This document shows, piece by piece, positions 39,950-51,150 of a DNA stretch of 64,000 nucleotides. The notes beneath the pieces are model-generated. The model was not told the DNA's origin. It searched no databases and saw only the letters and a list, made by a program, of their open reading frames with translations. Positions within the stretch are counted from its first letter, which is position 1. Each line of letters starts with the position of its first letter. The translations under genes were made by a program, and so were the position numbers. Location: contig JAFEMH010000170.1 of assembly GCA_022495995.1 (NCBI GenBank), positions 399,501-463,500 of the forward strand. The letters run 5' to 3'. Source of the DNA: Adenophora triphylla var. japonica. Lineage: Eukaryota; Streptophyta; Magnoliopsida; Asterales; Campanulaceae.

Positions 39950-41542
39950 GTGCTGACTCAGTTGAAGTGTACTCAGGCCAATATCTCCTTGTGGTCCTTG
40001 TTAACCTCTTCATACCCTCATAAGCTGAAACTAGAAGAAAGTTTGGCCAAGACCATGGTGCCCATAGATGTCACCCCGGATGAGGTCGTCCAGATGATTG
40101 GAAGTATCCATTACGGAAACATCATTACCTTCACTGACTTGGACCTACCAAAGTATGGGGCTAGTCATAACGAACCTCTTTACATCACGGTCCAGTTGGA
40201 AGAACGCCGGTTGCCACGGGTATTAGTCGATGGAGGGTCTGCAATGAATGTCCTGCCAGAAAAGATGATGGACTTATTGGATTTGAAGCCCACGGATTTG
40301 AAGCCTTCTAGTCAGACTATTAAGGCCTATGACTCCACTGCACGATCAGTTTTGGGGATTGCTACTCTCAAGTTATGGTTCGGGAAAAAGGTCATGGACG
40401 TTGACTTTCAAGTGATTGACATTCCGATTTCATTTTCCGCTCTGCTAGGACGCCCTTGGATCCACCAGATAAACGGGGTAGCCTCTACTCTGCACCAATG
40501 CGTCAAATTTCACTCAAGTGATGGTACTATCACCACTATTTACGGAGACAGTGTCACAGTGGAAGGAACCAGCACTGGAGGTATTTCGATATTGGAAATT
40601 AAGCATGATGATGAAGGGTTTGCCTTGACCGGATTCTCTGTAGCTTCTTCAAAAGCACAAGTGTGTTGCACTGACCTCACTACTACCTCCTATAAAATTC
40701 CCCCGGCCATGAGAATGATGAGAAAAATGGGTTATCTTTCGGGGCTTGGATTGGGCAAAAGACTGCAGGGTCGCAATACTATCATTGATGTAAAGGAACA
40801 GACTACCAGATATGGCTTGGGATACAAATCGAACTCTCGGGATGACAGAAAAGCTAAAGGCATAGTTCCAGGAAAACGAAGTGAAGGGGTCCATCTCCAT
40901 CCTTACAGTTTGTCTCTGACCCATTACTTTACAAAAGGTGGGATCCAATACGGTGAAAGTGATTGCCGGAGGAAAACCCTTCTGGAAAACCTTGATAAAG
41001 TTAGGGGAAAACCAGCAAATCCTGTTCGGAGAATGTTCATCGACTTGCCAGACATTTCTGGAGCTACCACTACCGTTCAGAACGAGTATGTCATCAAAGG
41101 AAACCAGAACAGTGTCAAAGGGTCAGCATCCTTCTCATCCGGGGTAATGGATTTCTCCGCCTTTGAGTTAGCTCTTCCGAAGATCAGCCAGATAGAAGCT
41201 GCCAGTAGTGAAGACAGTGAATGGGACTTGCAAAAGTTGTTTGATGAGGAAGCACAGATCCCTGATTTGATCAACTTCAGCTCAGACGATGAGGTAGTTG
41301 CTGTAATTGGAGACGGTGGTGAAGAGCCTTTCGATCCCCGCACTTTGGTGACTAAGACAGAGATGCCGTTGAAGAATTGGGAGACATTCTCAGGGCCGAT
41401 AGCCAGCCGACAAATGATCATGGAGCTTGGATTGGTACCCCATCCTTCTCAACCCGGTCATGTCAAACACCCCATCGTCTATACGGTTGAGTCAGAATCT
41501 TTGAATTCCGATCCTCGAGTCGTCCGAAGGCCTCACGCCTGA
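39950..41542 (+). pseudogene. pol: Protease and G-patch-like linker of D
   Basis: 530-codon open frame. Starts with the DPVLTQLKCTQANIS block; active site VLVDGGSAMNVLP at about 40224-40262; then AYDSTARSVLG, IDIPISFSALLGR, WIHQINGVASTLHQC; a glycine-rich G-patch-like segment MMRKMGYLSGLGLGK at about 40710-40760; GLGYKSNSRDDRKA; HPYSLSLTHYFTKGG; then an acidic linker ending at 41542. The protease itself looks intact. The change to the RT frame is near 41540, where the reading frame is lost. Confidence 0.9.
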
Positions 41543-43300
41543 GGATTATGAACATGTAATCAATGTCATCTTTCCCTTGCTTTGAATGAAATGACGGATC
41601 TTTGAGTATCCTCTTATTGCCAACTTAACAAATGATAAATTAACTCAAAACTTAACAACGAGTTAATAATGAATCATTTGAACAAGATGCAAACACACTA
41701 AACGAACAATACATTAAAGAAATCATTAAGCGGGTTACGAGAAAAGAGGAAAACCGGGCCCAAGCTGCCGAGGAGGTTTTGACGAGTGTTAACTTGGGTA
41801 CTGTCGAGGAACCTAAAGAGACACGTATTGAAAGCTTCTTCCAGGGGGTTGAAAGGGACAGATCGGTTAATCTGCTCGTGAGAATACATGGACGTCTTTG
41901 CATGGTCGTACAAGGATATGCCGGGGCTAGACGGTTCAATAGTAGAGCACGTAATCCCTCTAGCACCGGATGCTAAGCCAGTGAAGCGTAACCGAGGAAA
42001 ATCAAGCTAGATGGTCTCTACAGTCAAAGAAGAAATTGAGAAGCTATCGCGGGTAGGATTCATCGAGTCATCGAATATCCGACATGGTTGTCCAATATTG
42101 TGACCGTAACCAAGGCCAATGGGAAGGTGAGGCTGGCTGTGTAGATTTCCGGGATCTGAACAAGGCCGGCCCAAAGACGATTACCCCTTGCCAAACATAG
42201 ACATCCTGGTGGACTCCACCGCCAACTACGAAGTCAAATCCTTCGTTGACGGCTGCGAGGCTAAAACCGGATCAAGATGGCCGAAGAAGACCAAGAAAAG
42301 ACAAACCTTCACCACACCGCTGGGAGCACTTCTTGTTATACAGTAATGCCATTTGGGCTTAAGAACGCCGGGGCTACTTATCAAAGGGCAGCGACCGCTC
42401 TTTTTCATGACATGATCCACAAGGAGATTGAGGTCTACGTCGACGACATGATAATTCACTCCAAAGGCGAGGATGGGCAGCACTTTGTTGACCTGCGAAA
42501 GTTCTTTGAGAGGCTGAGACAACATTCCATGAGACTAAACCCTGCTAAATGCACCTTCGGAGTAACAAGGGGAAAGGTACTCAGGTACATGGTCACGAAG
42601 CGAGGTATCGAAGTCGACCCCCGAAAGATCAAAGCCATTATGGACATGAGGCCACCTCAAACCCAGACAGAAGTCAAAAGCTTTATGGGCAAACTGCAGT
42701 ACATCAGCCGCTTTGTCAACCAGTTGACCACTATGTGCGAGCCCATTTTCAAGCTCATGAAGAAGAATGTAGACACAGAGTGGACCGAAGAATGCCAGGA
42801 TGGCTTTGACCATATCAAGGCGTACTTAGTACATCCTCCGGTACTATGCCCCCCACATAGACGTAAACCTCTTACGCTCTATCTCACCGTCACCGATACG
42901 GCGGTTGGGGCTATGCTTGCTCGGGAGAAGAAAAACTCTCGGGTAGAAAATGCCATTTACTTTGTCGGTGGAAGGCTGCGGGAAGTAAGCTCAATTACTC
43001 GGCATGTGAAAAGACTTGTGCGGGATAGTGCAGGTAGTCGGTAAGCTGAAGCATTATATGCAAGCCCACCCTGTAAACTTGGTCTCGAAAATGGACCCAA
43101 TCAAGTACATCTTTGATAAGCCTTCCCTCTCGATGCGCCTAGCAAAATGGTCCTTCTTCTTGGCTGAATACGACATCAACTACGTGACCAGAAAGGCCAT
43201 TAAGGGTCAAGCATTGTCAGACCATCTGGCAAATTTTCCTAGTAATGAGGACCGTGGGCCTGAACCCCAATTCCCAGATGAAGGGATCTTTGTAGTCGAG
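41543..43300 (+). pseudogene. pol: Reverse transcriptase and first RNase H of D
   Basis: 41543-42276 is broken by several small deletions (for example in the VKEEIEKL and RDLNKA blocks near 42030-42170). 42277-43044 is open and carries FGLKNAGATYQRA, YVDDMII at 42435-42455, the CTFGVTRGKVL block and SFMGKLQYISRF. RNase H starts with LYLTVTDTAVGAMLA and NAIYFVGGR; a frame change near 43020 leads to VVGKLKHYMQAHPV and KMDPIKYIF. Inactive because of the frame changes. Confidence 0.92.
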
Positions 43301-45071
43301 CCTGAAAACCGATGGCAGCTTTTCTTTGATGGAGCCGCTAACAAAAGAGGAAATGGCGTAGGGATGCTACCGGTTGACCCGAAAGATGAGCACACGCCCA
43401 TAGCCCTTAAGTTGAACTTCCCTGCCACGAACAATGTTGCCGAGTATGAAGCTTTGTATTCTTTGGTTTAGAAGCCGCCTTAGAAAGGAATGTCAAGGAG
43501 CTCGAAGTTTATGGAGACTCAGCCCTGATCATCAACCAGGTCTCCAACAAATGGAAGACTGTGGACCCTAATTTTCAGCGGTATCATGCCCATATGGAGG
43601 AGTTGACTGGACAGTTCAGAGAAGTGACTTTCCACTACTTGCCAAGGGAAAAGAATAGATTCGCAGATGCCCTAGCTACTCTAGCCTCACTGGTAGAGAT
43701 CCCCGAGGGAAAAGCCATAAAACCCTTCAGAGTGGGTAGAAGAGAAGCCCCAGCCTTCTGTTGTGAAGTAGACTTGGGACCTGAGCCGATCAAGGAACCC
43801 TGGTACAATCAAATTTACCAGTTCCTCAAAGACGGAGAGTCAGCTTTCAGAGACGAAGAAGGTAGACCAAAAGAAGGTGTCAAAGCCAAGAGCTTGCAAT
43901 CCCTGAAAAGGTTGGCTTCCCATTATGTCATTTTAGGAGGCAACCTGTACAAGAAGCGGTACCAAGGACCACTCCTCTTGTGCGTCACTCAAGAAAGGGC
44001 CAGAGAGTTGATGACTGAAGTCCACAATGGTCCCTGCGGTCCTCATATGAATGCTAGAGCCCTAATGCGAGTGATCCTCAGAATGGGTTACTACTGGATT
44101 TCCATGGAGACAGACTGTGTCCAGCATGTCCGAGCGTGCGACAGATGCCAACGATTTGCCAACCTCAACCATCTCCCGCCTCATGACCTGTACTGCATGA
44201 CGACTCCTTGGCCGTTTGCAACTTGGGGTATTGACGTGATAGGGAAGATAGCCCCGACAGGAAGCAATGGGCATGAATTTGTGTTAGTAGCCATCGACTA
44301 CTTCACCAAGTGGGTAGAGGCCAAGTCCTACAAGGTCCTCACTTCCAAGAAGGTGGCCCAGTTTATCAAGGAAAACATAATGTGTAGATATGGGGTGCCC
44401 AATGAGATCATTTCTGATAATGGGTCGCACTTTGAAGGAGACTGCGATAGGTTACTGTCAGAATTCAGAATCACTCGCCACAAGTCATCCCCATTCAGAC
44501 CTCAAACTAACGGAGCTGTGGAAGCTGCTAATAAGACGCTCTAACGGATCATCCGGAAAATGGCCACCCGTGGTCTTGATTAGCCCGAAAAGCTGCACCT
44601 GGCACTCTGGGGCTACAGAACGTCTGTTAGAACAGCCACAGGAGAAACTCCCTTTGCCCTAACCTACGGGATGGAAGCAGTGTTACCAGTGGAGTTGGAA
44701 ATCCCGTCATTAAGGGTCCTCCTGGAAAATAGTGTCAATGAAGTAGAATGGCTACGTAGCCGGCATGATGAGTTGGCCCTGCTTGATGAAAGAAGGCTAA
44801 AAGCCATGGAGCACACCCGAGCCTACCAGAGGCGAATGGCCAGAGCATTTGACAAAAAGGTCAAGGCCAGGGACATCAAAGAGGGTGACTTAGTGTTGAA
44901 AGTGAAGCCCCCTACCGAGACAACCCCACAGGAAAATGGGAACCCGTTTGGATCGGCCCGTATGTGGTGCAGAAGATACTATCGGGAGGAGCCATGAAAC
45001 TTGCAGACCTGGACGGCAATCCCTTTGTCCACCCAGTCAACGGTGATAAGCTCCGAAGGTACTATGTCTAA
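43301..45071 (+). pseudogene. pol: Archaeal-type RNase H and integrase of D
   Basis: Second RNase H: WQLFFDGAANKRG (43310-43350), a frameshift near 43455 in the AEYEA block, VYGDSALIINQ, REKNRFADAL. Integrase from 43561 in an open frame to 44544: HNGPCGPHMNA and CDRCQ (zinc-binding), GIDVIGKIAPTGSNG, SDNGSHFE, PFRPQTNGAVEAANK. TAA at 44542 and TAG at 44581 (Trp in context) interrupt it, then ELALLDERRLKAMEHTRAYQRRMARAF. A frameshift near 44930 precedes the C-terminal LADLDGNPFVHPV block ending at 45071. Confidence 0.93.
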
Positions 45072-45697
45072 GGAATAAAAAAAAAGAGAAAAAAATCTTA
45101 GTGCAAAAAAGAGTAATACCCAGCTAGGCTGAAAACCCAAAAAGGGCGGTCTAGGCAAAAAACAAGGTTGCACATAAAAAAAAAGAGAGAAGAAAAATCA
45201 TAGTGCAAAAAGAGTAATGCCCAGCTAGGCTGAAAACTCAAAAAGGGCGGTCTAGGCAAAAAAACAGGGCTGCACATAAAAAAAAAGAGAAAAAGAAAAA
45301 AAAGAAAGTTCACCAGAATGAACTACGAAGACCTGAGCCCCTTAGTCTTTCTTGTAAAAGGGGAACGTAGGCAGCCATTTATGGTTCGGTCTAAACAATA
45401 AAAAAGGGCGATTAAGTTTCCATGAAATGCGTCCTAAACAATAAATAAAGGGCATTCAAGTTTTCATAAAACGGGTCCTAATCAATAAGACAGCTGAAAT
45501 TTCCATGAAATTGTGTCTTGATTAATTTCTAAGATAATATCTCTTGTTCATTACAAGTTAAAAACTTCTTGATGAGTTCAAGCACGGTCTACTCTTGACT
45601 CTGCTAACCTGCTACAAAGATCTAAAATACAATAAAATGCCTAATAAACTACTGTGTTTGCAAAAATGGCAATAAGGGAATCCTAAGAAAAGGTCTG
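45072..45697 (+). other. Post-pol non-coding region of D
   Basis: No gene. Two near-identical copies of about 100 bp (45079-45180 and 45183-45281) of the conserved segment with CCCAGCTAGGCTGAAAA and a CCC/GGG hairpin. Then the compound stem-loop: ctacg 45323-45327 with cgtag 45366-45370, inner CCCCTT 45338-45343 with AAGGGG 45358-45363, then CCA/TGG. 45400-45500 contains a twofold repeat (aataaa-gggc-tt-a-gttt-cat-aaa). Confidence 0.75.
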
Positions 45698-47200
45698 TCA
45701 GTCGTCATTCACTGAGTCTTCTTTGGTCTTCTTCCCTTTACCTCGACCTCGTCGAGTTTTCTTTCTCTTTTTCTCCAAGATGTCGGTCTCCCTCATCCCG
45801 ATCTCCGGTATCCTCACTGGAGCCTCCATCAAACCGGTGTCAATAAGTGCCCTCTCAACACGGGCACGATTCCGCACCTCCTCCCTCTGAGCCTCAGTCA
45901 AGGGAGCGACTTCAGAAAGCCTCTTATATCGAGCCTCCATATCTTTGATAAGGTCACCCGACTGGTTATGATGACTCGCCTTAGCTTCAGTCTCTCTCAG
46001 AGTCCTGCTTGAGTCACCGTCAGCCCCCAATAAAGACTGACGCCTCTCTCCCAATATGACCTGAGTCGCTCCCATCTCCCTCTCGTACCAATCCAAGTAG
46101 ACCGTAGTCAAGATGGTACTCTTCCTGCTCCTGAGGATAGCCCTGGGTGGGAAAACAGTGTATGTCCAAGCCCTCGAGAAGAATGAGAAGCTGGCCGGAT
46201 CCCTCATAGCTAATGGCACCACCTCCATGGTACGGATGTCCTCCCAATCGCCCAACGGTTCCTGTAAGGCCCCGAACTGCCTGGATACTAAGCAGGGTAC
46301 GTAGAAGGATGACCAGCAGAACCCTGGAACCCACACTATATAGGACTCCTGAAATGTCCTCCTGGTCTGCAACCTCCAGTGAGGTACCCACCAGCGAATA
46401 TCCGAAGTGGATAACCTAGCCATCATCAGCTCCCAGTCACCCTGGTCCTGCTGTCAAGGTAAACCCCTCCGGGAAATCACCCAAGGGCACTGAGTCGGCA
46501 AAGCCCCTGGCAAAGCCCCGAGCCTCTCCTGTAGCCACAAAGTCAACACGACCGGACTCCCAGACCTCATGAAACGGTCTCCTCTAGCCATCCTATCGAT
46601 GCCATGCAGGGTCTCACCCAAAACCAATGGGACAATGTCCTTCCTAGCCCTGCAATCCCTAACCATGTCCAAGAGACCACCGTGACAGATCCCCACGGAC
46701 TCAGTGGTGAACATAGAAGAGAATATGCAGAGGATAAATGCATCCATAGCCACCGTGGTCGTAGCCATATCTGGAGACCTAAACCTGCCCGAGATATCAG
46801 AAAGGTCAATCCTGTCCGGAGTTATCAACATCCCCTCAGCCTCTCCCAGAGATATGTGCAGAAAAGATGCAAGCTTTGCCGCTACCGGCACATCTTCGAT
46901 CAGAGGAATCGATATAGCCTCAATTTCTGGACCCCCAATCAAGGCTCGGAAGTCTTCATAAGTTGGGACAATCTCATTGTAAGAAAAGCAGTAAACGTGT
47001 CTCCGGACGTCCCAAAACCTTGCTCCTGCTCTCAAAAGGTCCCAATCGGGCGGGAGATCCCTCAAATGCCATAAAGATTTGATCTTGAAAGAAGAATCAA
47101 ACAGCCCCTTGTGAGATTGAAAGTTATATCTAGCCCAAGATTGAAGATCGGACAGAAAGCGGTCTCTTTTCCCCCTTTGCAATTTAACGGGCTTCTCCAT
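45698..47200 (-). pseudogene. DUF7745-type antisense gene of D, one stop in an otherwise open frame
   Basis: 500 codons from ATG 47200 (MEKPVKLQRGKR) to the stop at 45698, broken only by TGA at 46454-46456, probably a former CGA. Blocks: LWHLRDLPPDWDLLRAGARFWD, HVYCFSYNEIVPTYEDFRALIGG, DIVPLVLGETLHGIDRMARG, LTLWLQERL, RWWVPHWRLQT, a PGFCWSSFYVPCLV block, TVYLDWYEREMG, a charged helical tail (REEVRNRARVERALIDTG) and a basic end with KKRKKTRRGRGKGKKTK, a likely nuclear signal. It is the best-preserved antisense gene here. Convergent with pol, 627 bp apart. Function unknown; its PT-EDF core resembles PMD. Confidence 0.88.
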
Positions 47201-47730
47201 TGCAAAATGATCAAAGTCGATGTCTTTAGGTCAAATATGTGCTCTGGGAACAGTTGGGACAAGTCTAGAGTGAAAATGAAATGAAATGGCCAAGTCTTGA
47301 TTTTATTCTAAAAATAACCAGTCCAGACAGAACTGTGAGCCGCACGGCTTCATTTGCTCCAGAGACCAGACCACACGGCTTCATTTGCCTGATGTGAGAA
47401 AAAATCTGCAGCAACCAAGTTGCTGCCCAAAGGGAGTTTTCACCCCACTTTTCCAACAAAAACCTGTGCAAAAATATATCCAAACACTAACCATGCAGTT
47501 ATGTGTCATCACAAATCATTTTGGCCCAGTTTCAGCCCCAATTCCAAGCAAAAAACTGCCCCGAGGTTCAAGTAATATGTAAATTCATAAAGCATAAATT
47601 TAAAAAAGCAAATAAAACATTAGTACATTGTTTTCGCCCCATCGGCGCCCAAATAAAGCAAAAAATAAACAAGTTGTGCATAAAATTGTTCATTGTTTGT
47701 TTTTCCTCCTAAATCGATTCTAGAGACCTC
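47201..47730. promoter_or_regulatory. Upstream region of antisense DUF7745 gene of D with palindrome pair
   Basis: GCCGCACGGCTTCATTTGC at 47339-47357 and a CCACACGGCTTCATTTGCC copy at about 47372-47390, about 140-190 bp upstream of the ATG at 47200. They are the same motif that precedes the TATA box in the D LTR. A minus-strand AT-rich TATA-like stretch lies near 47292-47312. 47400-47730 is AT-rich and also contains the 3' end region of the PMD gene, whose stop is at 47731-47733. Confidence 0.6.
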
Positions 47731-47867
47731 CTAGGCCTTCGATTCTTCCTCATCACTACTCAGCTCATAAAGGCTCGCCTCTCTCATCAAGTCCTCACTG
47801 TCGCTCACATCAGAAAGATGAACATTCATATGTTCATACTCCGCCAGATGCTCCAGGATGCCGGCAT
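47731..47867 (-). pseudogene. Last coding segment of the PMD gene of D, left of E
   Basis: Minus-strand frame continuing the last exon of the PMD gene after the E insertion. It is acidic (SDVSDSEDLMREAS, ELSSDEEESK) and ends with TAG at 47731-47733. E is inserted 44 codons before this stop. The acidic tail is preceded by a Ser- and Arg-rich tract on the other side of E. Confidence 0.85.
47863..47867. repeat. Target-site duplication of E, left copy (GGCAT)
   Basis: GGCAT immediately before the LTR start at 47868; identical to 59064-59068. Confidence 0.95.
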
Positions 47868-48984
47868 TGTGAATGTGTGCCCAAATTTGTTGGATTCACG
47901 CGAGTTTGAAGACATCCGAGTTTAATTTGAAAAAACGGAGTCGCCACGCCATTTTGATTACCTCAAAACTTTGAAAAAAAGGTTTTATGGGTTCGGAGGT
48001 TAAGTTACCCCTTGGGAAGAACGTTTGGCGTTCACCCAAGGTGCCTTGCCGGAGCAAGTCTCCCAAGATTTCATTAATCGTGCTTTCTTGCGTGCTTTCT
48101 TGTGTGCATGTGTTTGAAAATAAGGGGGGGAATGTCCCAAGTTATATTCCGGACGTACAAACCATTTGTTGGTTGTCTCTCGGGATTTCTTGGAATTTAT
48201 GTATTCGGGATTATGATCCCGTCCTCATCTTGTGACTTGTGATCATCGCATTTTTAACCTCGGGACCCTCGGGACTTGCGTGATCGAGAGAATGGCTCTC
48301 TTTTGGTCAAAGATGAGGTTCTTTAGAAAAGGAGGGTCCTTAGCCCATCAATCCTACGCTTTAAGACGGTCGAGCTCGTATAGATGCTTCATAATCTTTC
48401 TTAAGCGATAATCGGAGATATAGGGTTCAAGGTTGTCCCTTTCTAAAGAAATATGAAACCTTTAATGGAAGGAACGATGCAAAGATGAGAACTTTTACAC
48501 CGGTCCGTTCCAAGGTTGCTAATGGGGACATGGGAGAATGCATGTAAAAATGACATTTTTAATGAAAAGATACATTTTTAGGTGCAAAGGATGCACCTTT
48601 GATTCAAAGATTACATTTTTAATGCATGCAAAGGATGCCTAATGCATGCAAAGGGGGAAAGGGGGATAAAGATATGATCTTTATGATAAACTACCAAGTC
48701 CCAAGCAAGATAAATGCAATGTATGAATGCAATGAGCAAATATAATCACATATAGCAATTTAACATGCAAGGTTAGAGCGTGCGAGGTTACCAATGGCTT
48801 CCTCTTCTTCTTTGGACGGAGCTAGGAGGAGGACTTGATCTTGGATCTTCAAGGAGGAGGGAGGTGGCTTCTTGGCCTTCTTCTTCACCTTCTTGGACTT
48901 CCAGCAGCTCTTGGGAGTGTATTTTACGTATTATGTGTGATGGTGGATGATTTTTGTGTGTGTAAAATGGGTAGAGGAGGCCTC

Positions 48985-48992
48985 TATTTATA
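48985..48992 (-). promoter_or_regulatory. TATA box of E 3' LTR
   Basis: TATAAATA on the minus strand, 25-40 bp downstream of the first palindrome copy in element sense. The 5' LTR copy is at 58566-58559. Confidence 0.8.
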
Positions 48993-49009
48993 GGCAGCTG
49001 GAAAAAGGC

Positions 49010-49330
49010 GAAAGAGGCCGCGTGGCTTCATTTGCGGCAAAAGAGGCCGTATGGCTACATTTGTTGTCGGCCCAGATTTTTCTAGAAACATGCAAGGTGG
49101 CATTCTAGAAGGTCAGCGAAAGAGGCCGCATGGCTTCATTTACGGCAAAAGAGGCCGTATGGCTACATTTGCTGCCGACCTAGATTTTTCTAGAAACATG
49201 CAAGGTGGCATTCTAGAAGGTCAGCGAAAGAGGCCGCATGGCTTCATTTGCGGCAAAAGAGGCCGTATGGCTACATTTGCTGCCGACCCAGATTTTTCTA
49301 GAAACATGCAAGGTGGCCTTCTAGAAGGTC
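49010..49330. repeat. Amplified palindrome block upstream of E TATA box
   Basis: Three units of about 105 bp, each holding gccgc(a/g)tggcttcatttg, cggcaaaagaggccgtatgg and ctacatttgctgcc, then tttttctagaaacatgcaagg. Both palindrome forms GCCGCATGGC and GCCGTATGGC occur in each unit. The D LTR has only one pair here. The 5' LTR copy is at about 58585-58905. Confidence 0.85.
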
Positions 49331-49487
49331 TTTTCCAGCGAAGGACTACGTGGAATTTTAATTCCTAGCAAGTCCTTTGCCCCTCGGAAGGTTTGGAAAA
49401 GTTCCCAAATCGCCTCTGAACTTTAGGAAAGTCAGGAATTGTCGGAAAACTTAACTGGATGGCATGAGCCAGATTTGGGTACTTACA

Positions 49488-49500
49488 GAAGCCCCTCGGC
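49488..49500 (-). other. Purine tract of E
   Basis: In element sense GCCGAGGGGCTTC next to the 3' LTR, identical to D. Confidence 0.75.
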
Positions 49501-49569
49501 AACGTCACTTGCAGGGCGAGTGGGGTTGTCGATAGAAAAGGATCCAATCTGGCGAATGCCGAGACGGAT

Positions 49570-49920
49570 TGGGTGACCAAGGTGGTCGAGTGGCTGAACC
49601 TCTGGAAGGCTACCTACGTATCCCGGAGGAATCAAGCCATAATCGTAGTTCGGAATTAGGATCCGCTGGGGGAGGAAGAAAAGAAACTGGTCTCTTGCTA
49701 GGGAAATAGAAGAGAAAATGACCTAGGAGGTCAAGCAATTGATCCTACTGGGGATATGCTAGGAGTGACCAAGGTGGTCGGATATCTGAACCTCTATGAG
49801 GGGCTGCTTTATCACTGAGGAGTGACAAAGAAACAGGGTGACCAAAGTGGTCGAATGGCTGGACCTTTTATAAAAGGCTACCTACGTATCCCGGAGGAAT
49901 CAAGCCTTGATCATAGTTCA
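49570..49920 (-). other. Compound stem-loops next to 3' LTR of E (two copies plus a fragment)
   Basis: Copy 1: ctacg 49614-49618 with cgtag 49644-49648, neighbour CCT/AGG, third hairpin GACC/GGTC at about 49574-49587. Copy 2: ctacg 49882-49886 with catag 49912-49916 (one base changed), neighbour CCTTTTataAAAAGG, third hairpin GACC/GGTC at about 49833-49846. A fragment near 49768-49800 keeps GACC/GGTC and CCTC/GAGG. D has the same doubled arrangement. Confidence 0.7.
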
Positions 49921-49935
49921 AGCTTTGACTGAATC

Positions 49936-50515
49936 GAAATGTTATTCTTCCAACTTGGAATAACGGAGATCGAAAGATAGAGCGAAATGTCATTCTTCCA
50001 CCTTGGAATGACGGAGATCGTGAGAGAGGTTGAAATGTTATTCTTTCACCTTGGAATAACGGAGATCGAAAGAAAGAGCGAAATGTCATTCTTTCACCTT
50101 GGAATGACGGAGATCGCGAGAAAGATCGAAATGTCATTCTTCCACCTTGGAATGACGGAGATCGAAAGAAAGAGCGAAATGTCATTCTTCCACCTTGGAA
50201 TGACGGAGATCGCGAGAAAGATCGAAATGTTATTCTTCCACCTTGGAATAACGGAGATCGAAAGAAAGAGCGAAATGTCATTCTTCCACCTTGGAATGAC
50301 GGAGATCGCGAGAAAGATCGAAATGTCATTCTTCCACCTTGGAATGACGGAGATCGAAAGAAAGAGCGAAATGTCATTCTTCCACCTTGGAATGACGGAG
50401 ATCGCGAGAAAGATCGAAATGTTATTCTTCCACCTTGGAATAACGGAGATCGAAAGATAGAGCGAAATGTCATTCTTCCACCTTGGAATGACGGAGATCG
50501 CGAGAAAGATCGAAA
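49936..50515 (-). repeat. 48-bp hairpin tandem array in 3' UTR of E (12 units)
   Basis: Exact 48-bp period from about 49940. Each unit has arms around a near-constant loop (ttccaccttg). Arms are GTCATTC/GAATGAC in eight units and GTTATTC/GAATAAC in four (about 49940, 50036, 50228, 50420). The C:G to T:A change is on both arms in all four. Because 48 is a multiple of three, both strands show long open frames; these are not genes. Confidence 0.9.
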
Positions 50516-50739
50516 TTTTGTAAAGAAGTAAGAAGGAATCGATGATTTTTGTAAAGAAAGTGGGATGTACCCGATAATTTTGTAAAGAAACGGGACGTAC
50601 CCTGATAATTTTTATAAAGAAACGGGACGTACCCTAATCATTTGAAAATAGAATTGAAAATGCCAAAGGCAAACAAAATGAGCCACAGGGGTAAATTTGT
50701 AAAATAGGCTACAGGGCATTACGTCACTATAGGGGTAAC

Positions 50740-51150
50740 TAAAGTTTGTAAAAACTTGAGCGTACTTCTCAATCTCTTTCGAATAAGAGATATGGGTATC
50801 TAAAGTTTGGAAAACTTGAGCATACTTCTCAATCTCTTTCGAATCAGAGATATGGGTATCTAAAGTTTGGAAAACTTGAGCATACTTCTCAATCTCTTTC
50901 GAATCAGAGATATGGGTATCTAAAGTTTGGAAAAACTTGAGCGTACTTCTCAATCTCTTTCGAATCAGAGATATGGGTATCTAAAGTTTGGAAAACTTGA
51001 GCATACTTCTCAATCTCTTTCGAATCAGAGATATGGGTATCTAAAGTTTGGAAAAACTTGAGCATACTTCTCAATCTCTTTCGAATCAGAGATATGGGTA
51101 GCTAAAGTTTGGAAAACTTGAGCATACTTCACTATTCGTGATAGAGGTAG
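50740..51150 (-). repeat. 60-bp tandem array in 3' UTR of E (about 7 units)
   Basis: 60-bp units with acttgagcatacttctcaa and a hairpin of ATCTCT and AGAGAT around ttcgaatc, then atgggtatctaaagtttgg. The D array at 61975-62345 is the same repeat in the same element sense with a 49-bp unit that lacks part of the hairpin segment. Confidence 0.85.

Larger units (their letters stand above)
47868..49487 (-). repeat. 3' LTR of E (1620 bp)
   Basis: In element sense starts TGTAAGTACCC (49487) and ends CACATTCACA (47868). TATA box on the minus strand at 48992-48985. Upstream of it in element sense are repeated D/E-family palindromes at 49016-49300. Confidence 0.97.

Noticed and set aside
49868..50473. 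Long open frames on both strands (157 and 201 codons) with repeated peptide units
   Set aside because: The 48-bp period is a multiple of three, so any stop-free unit stays open on either strand. The pattern is explained by the hairpin array; no gene features.
49936..51150. CRISPR-like regular arrays
   Set aside because: Units are contiguous with no unique spacers, the context is a plant retroelement 3' UTR, and there are no cas genes.
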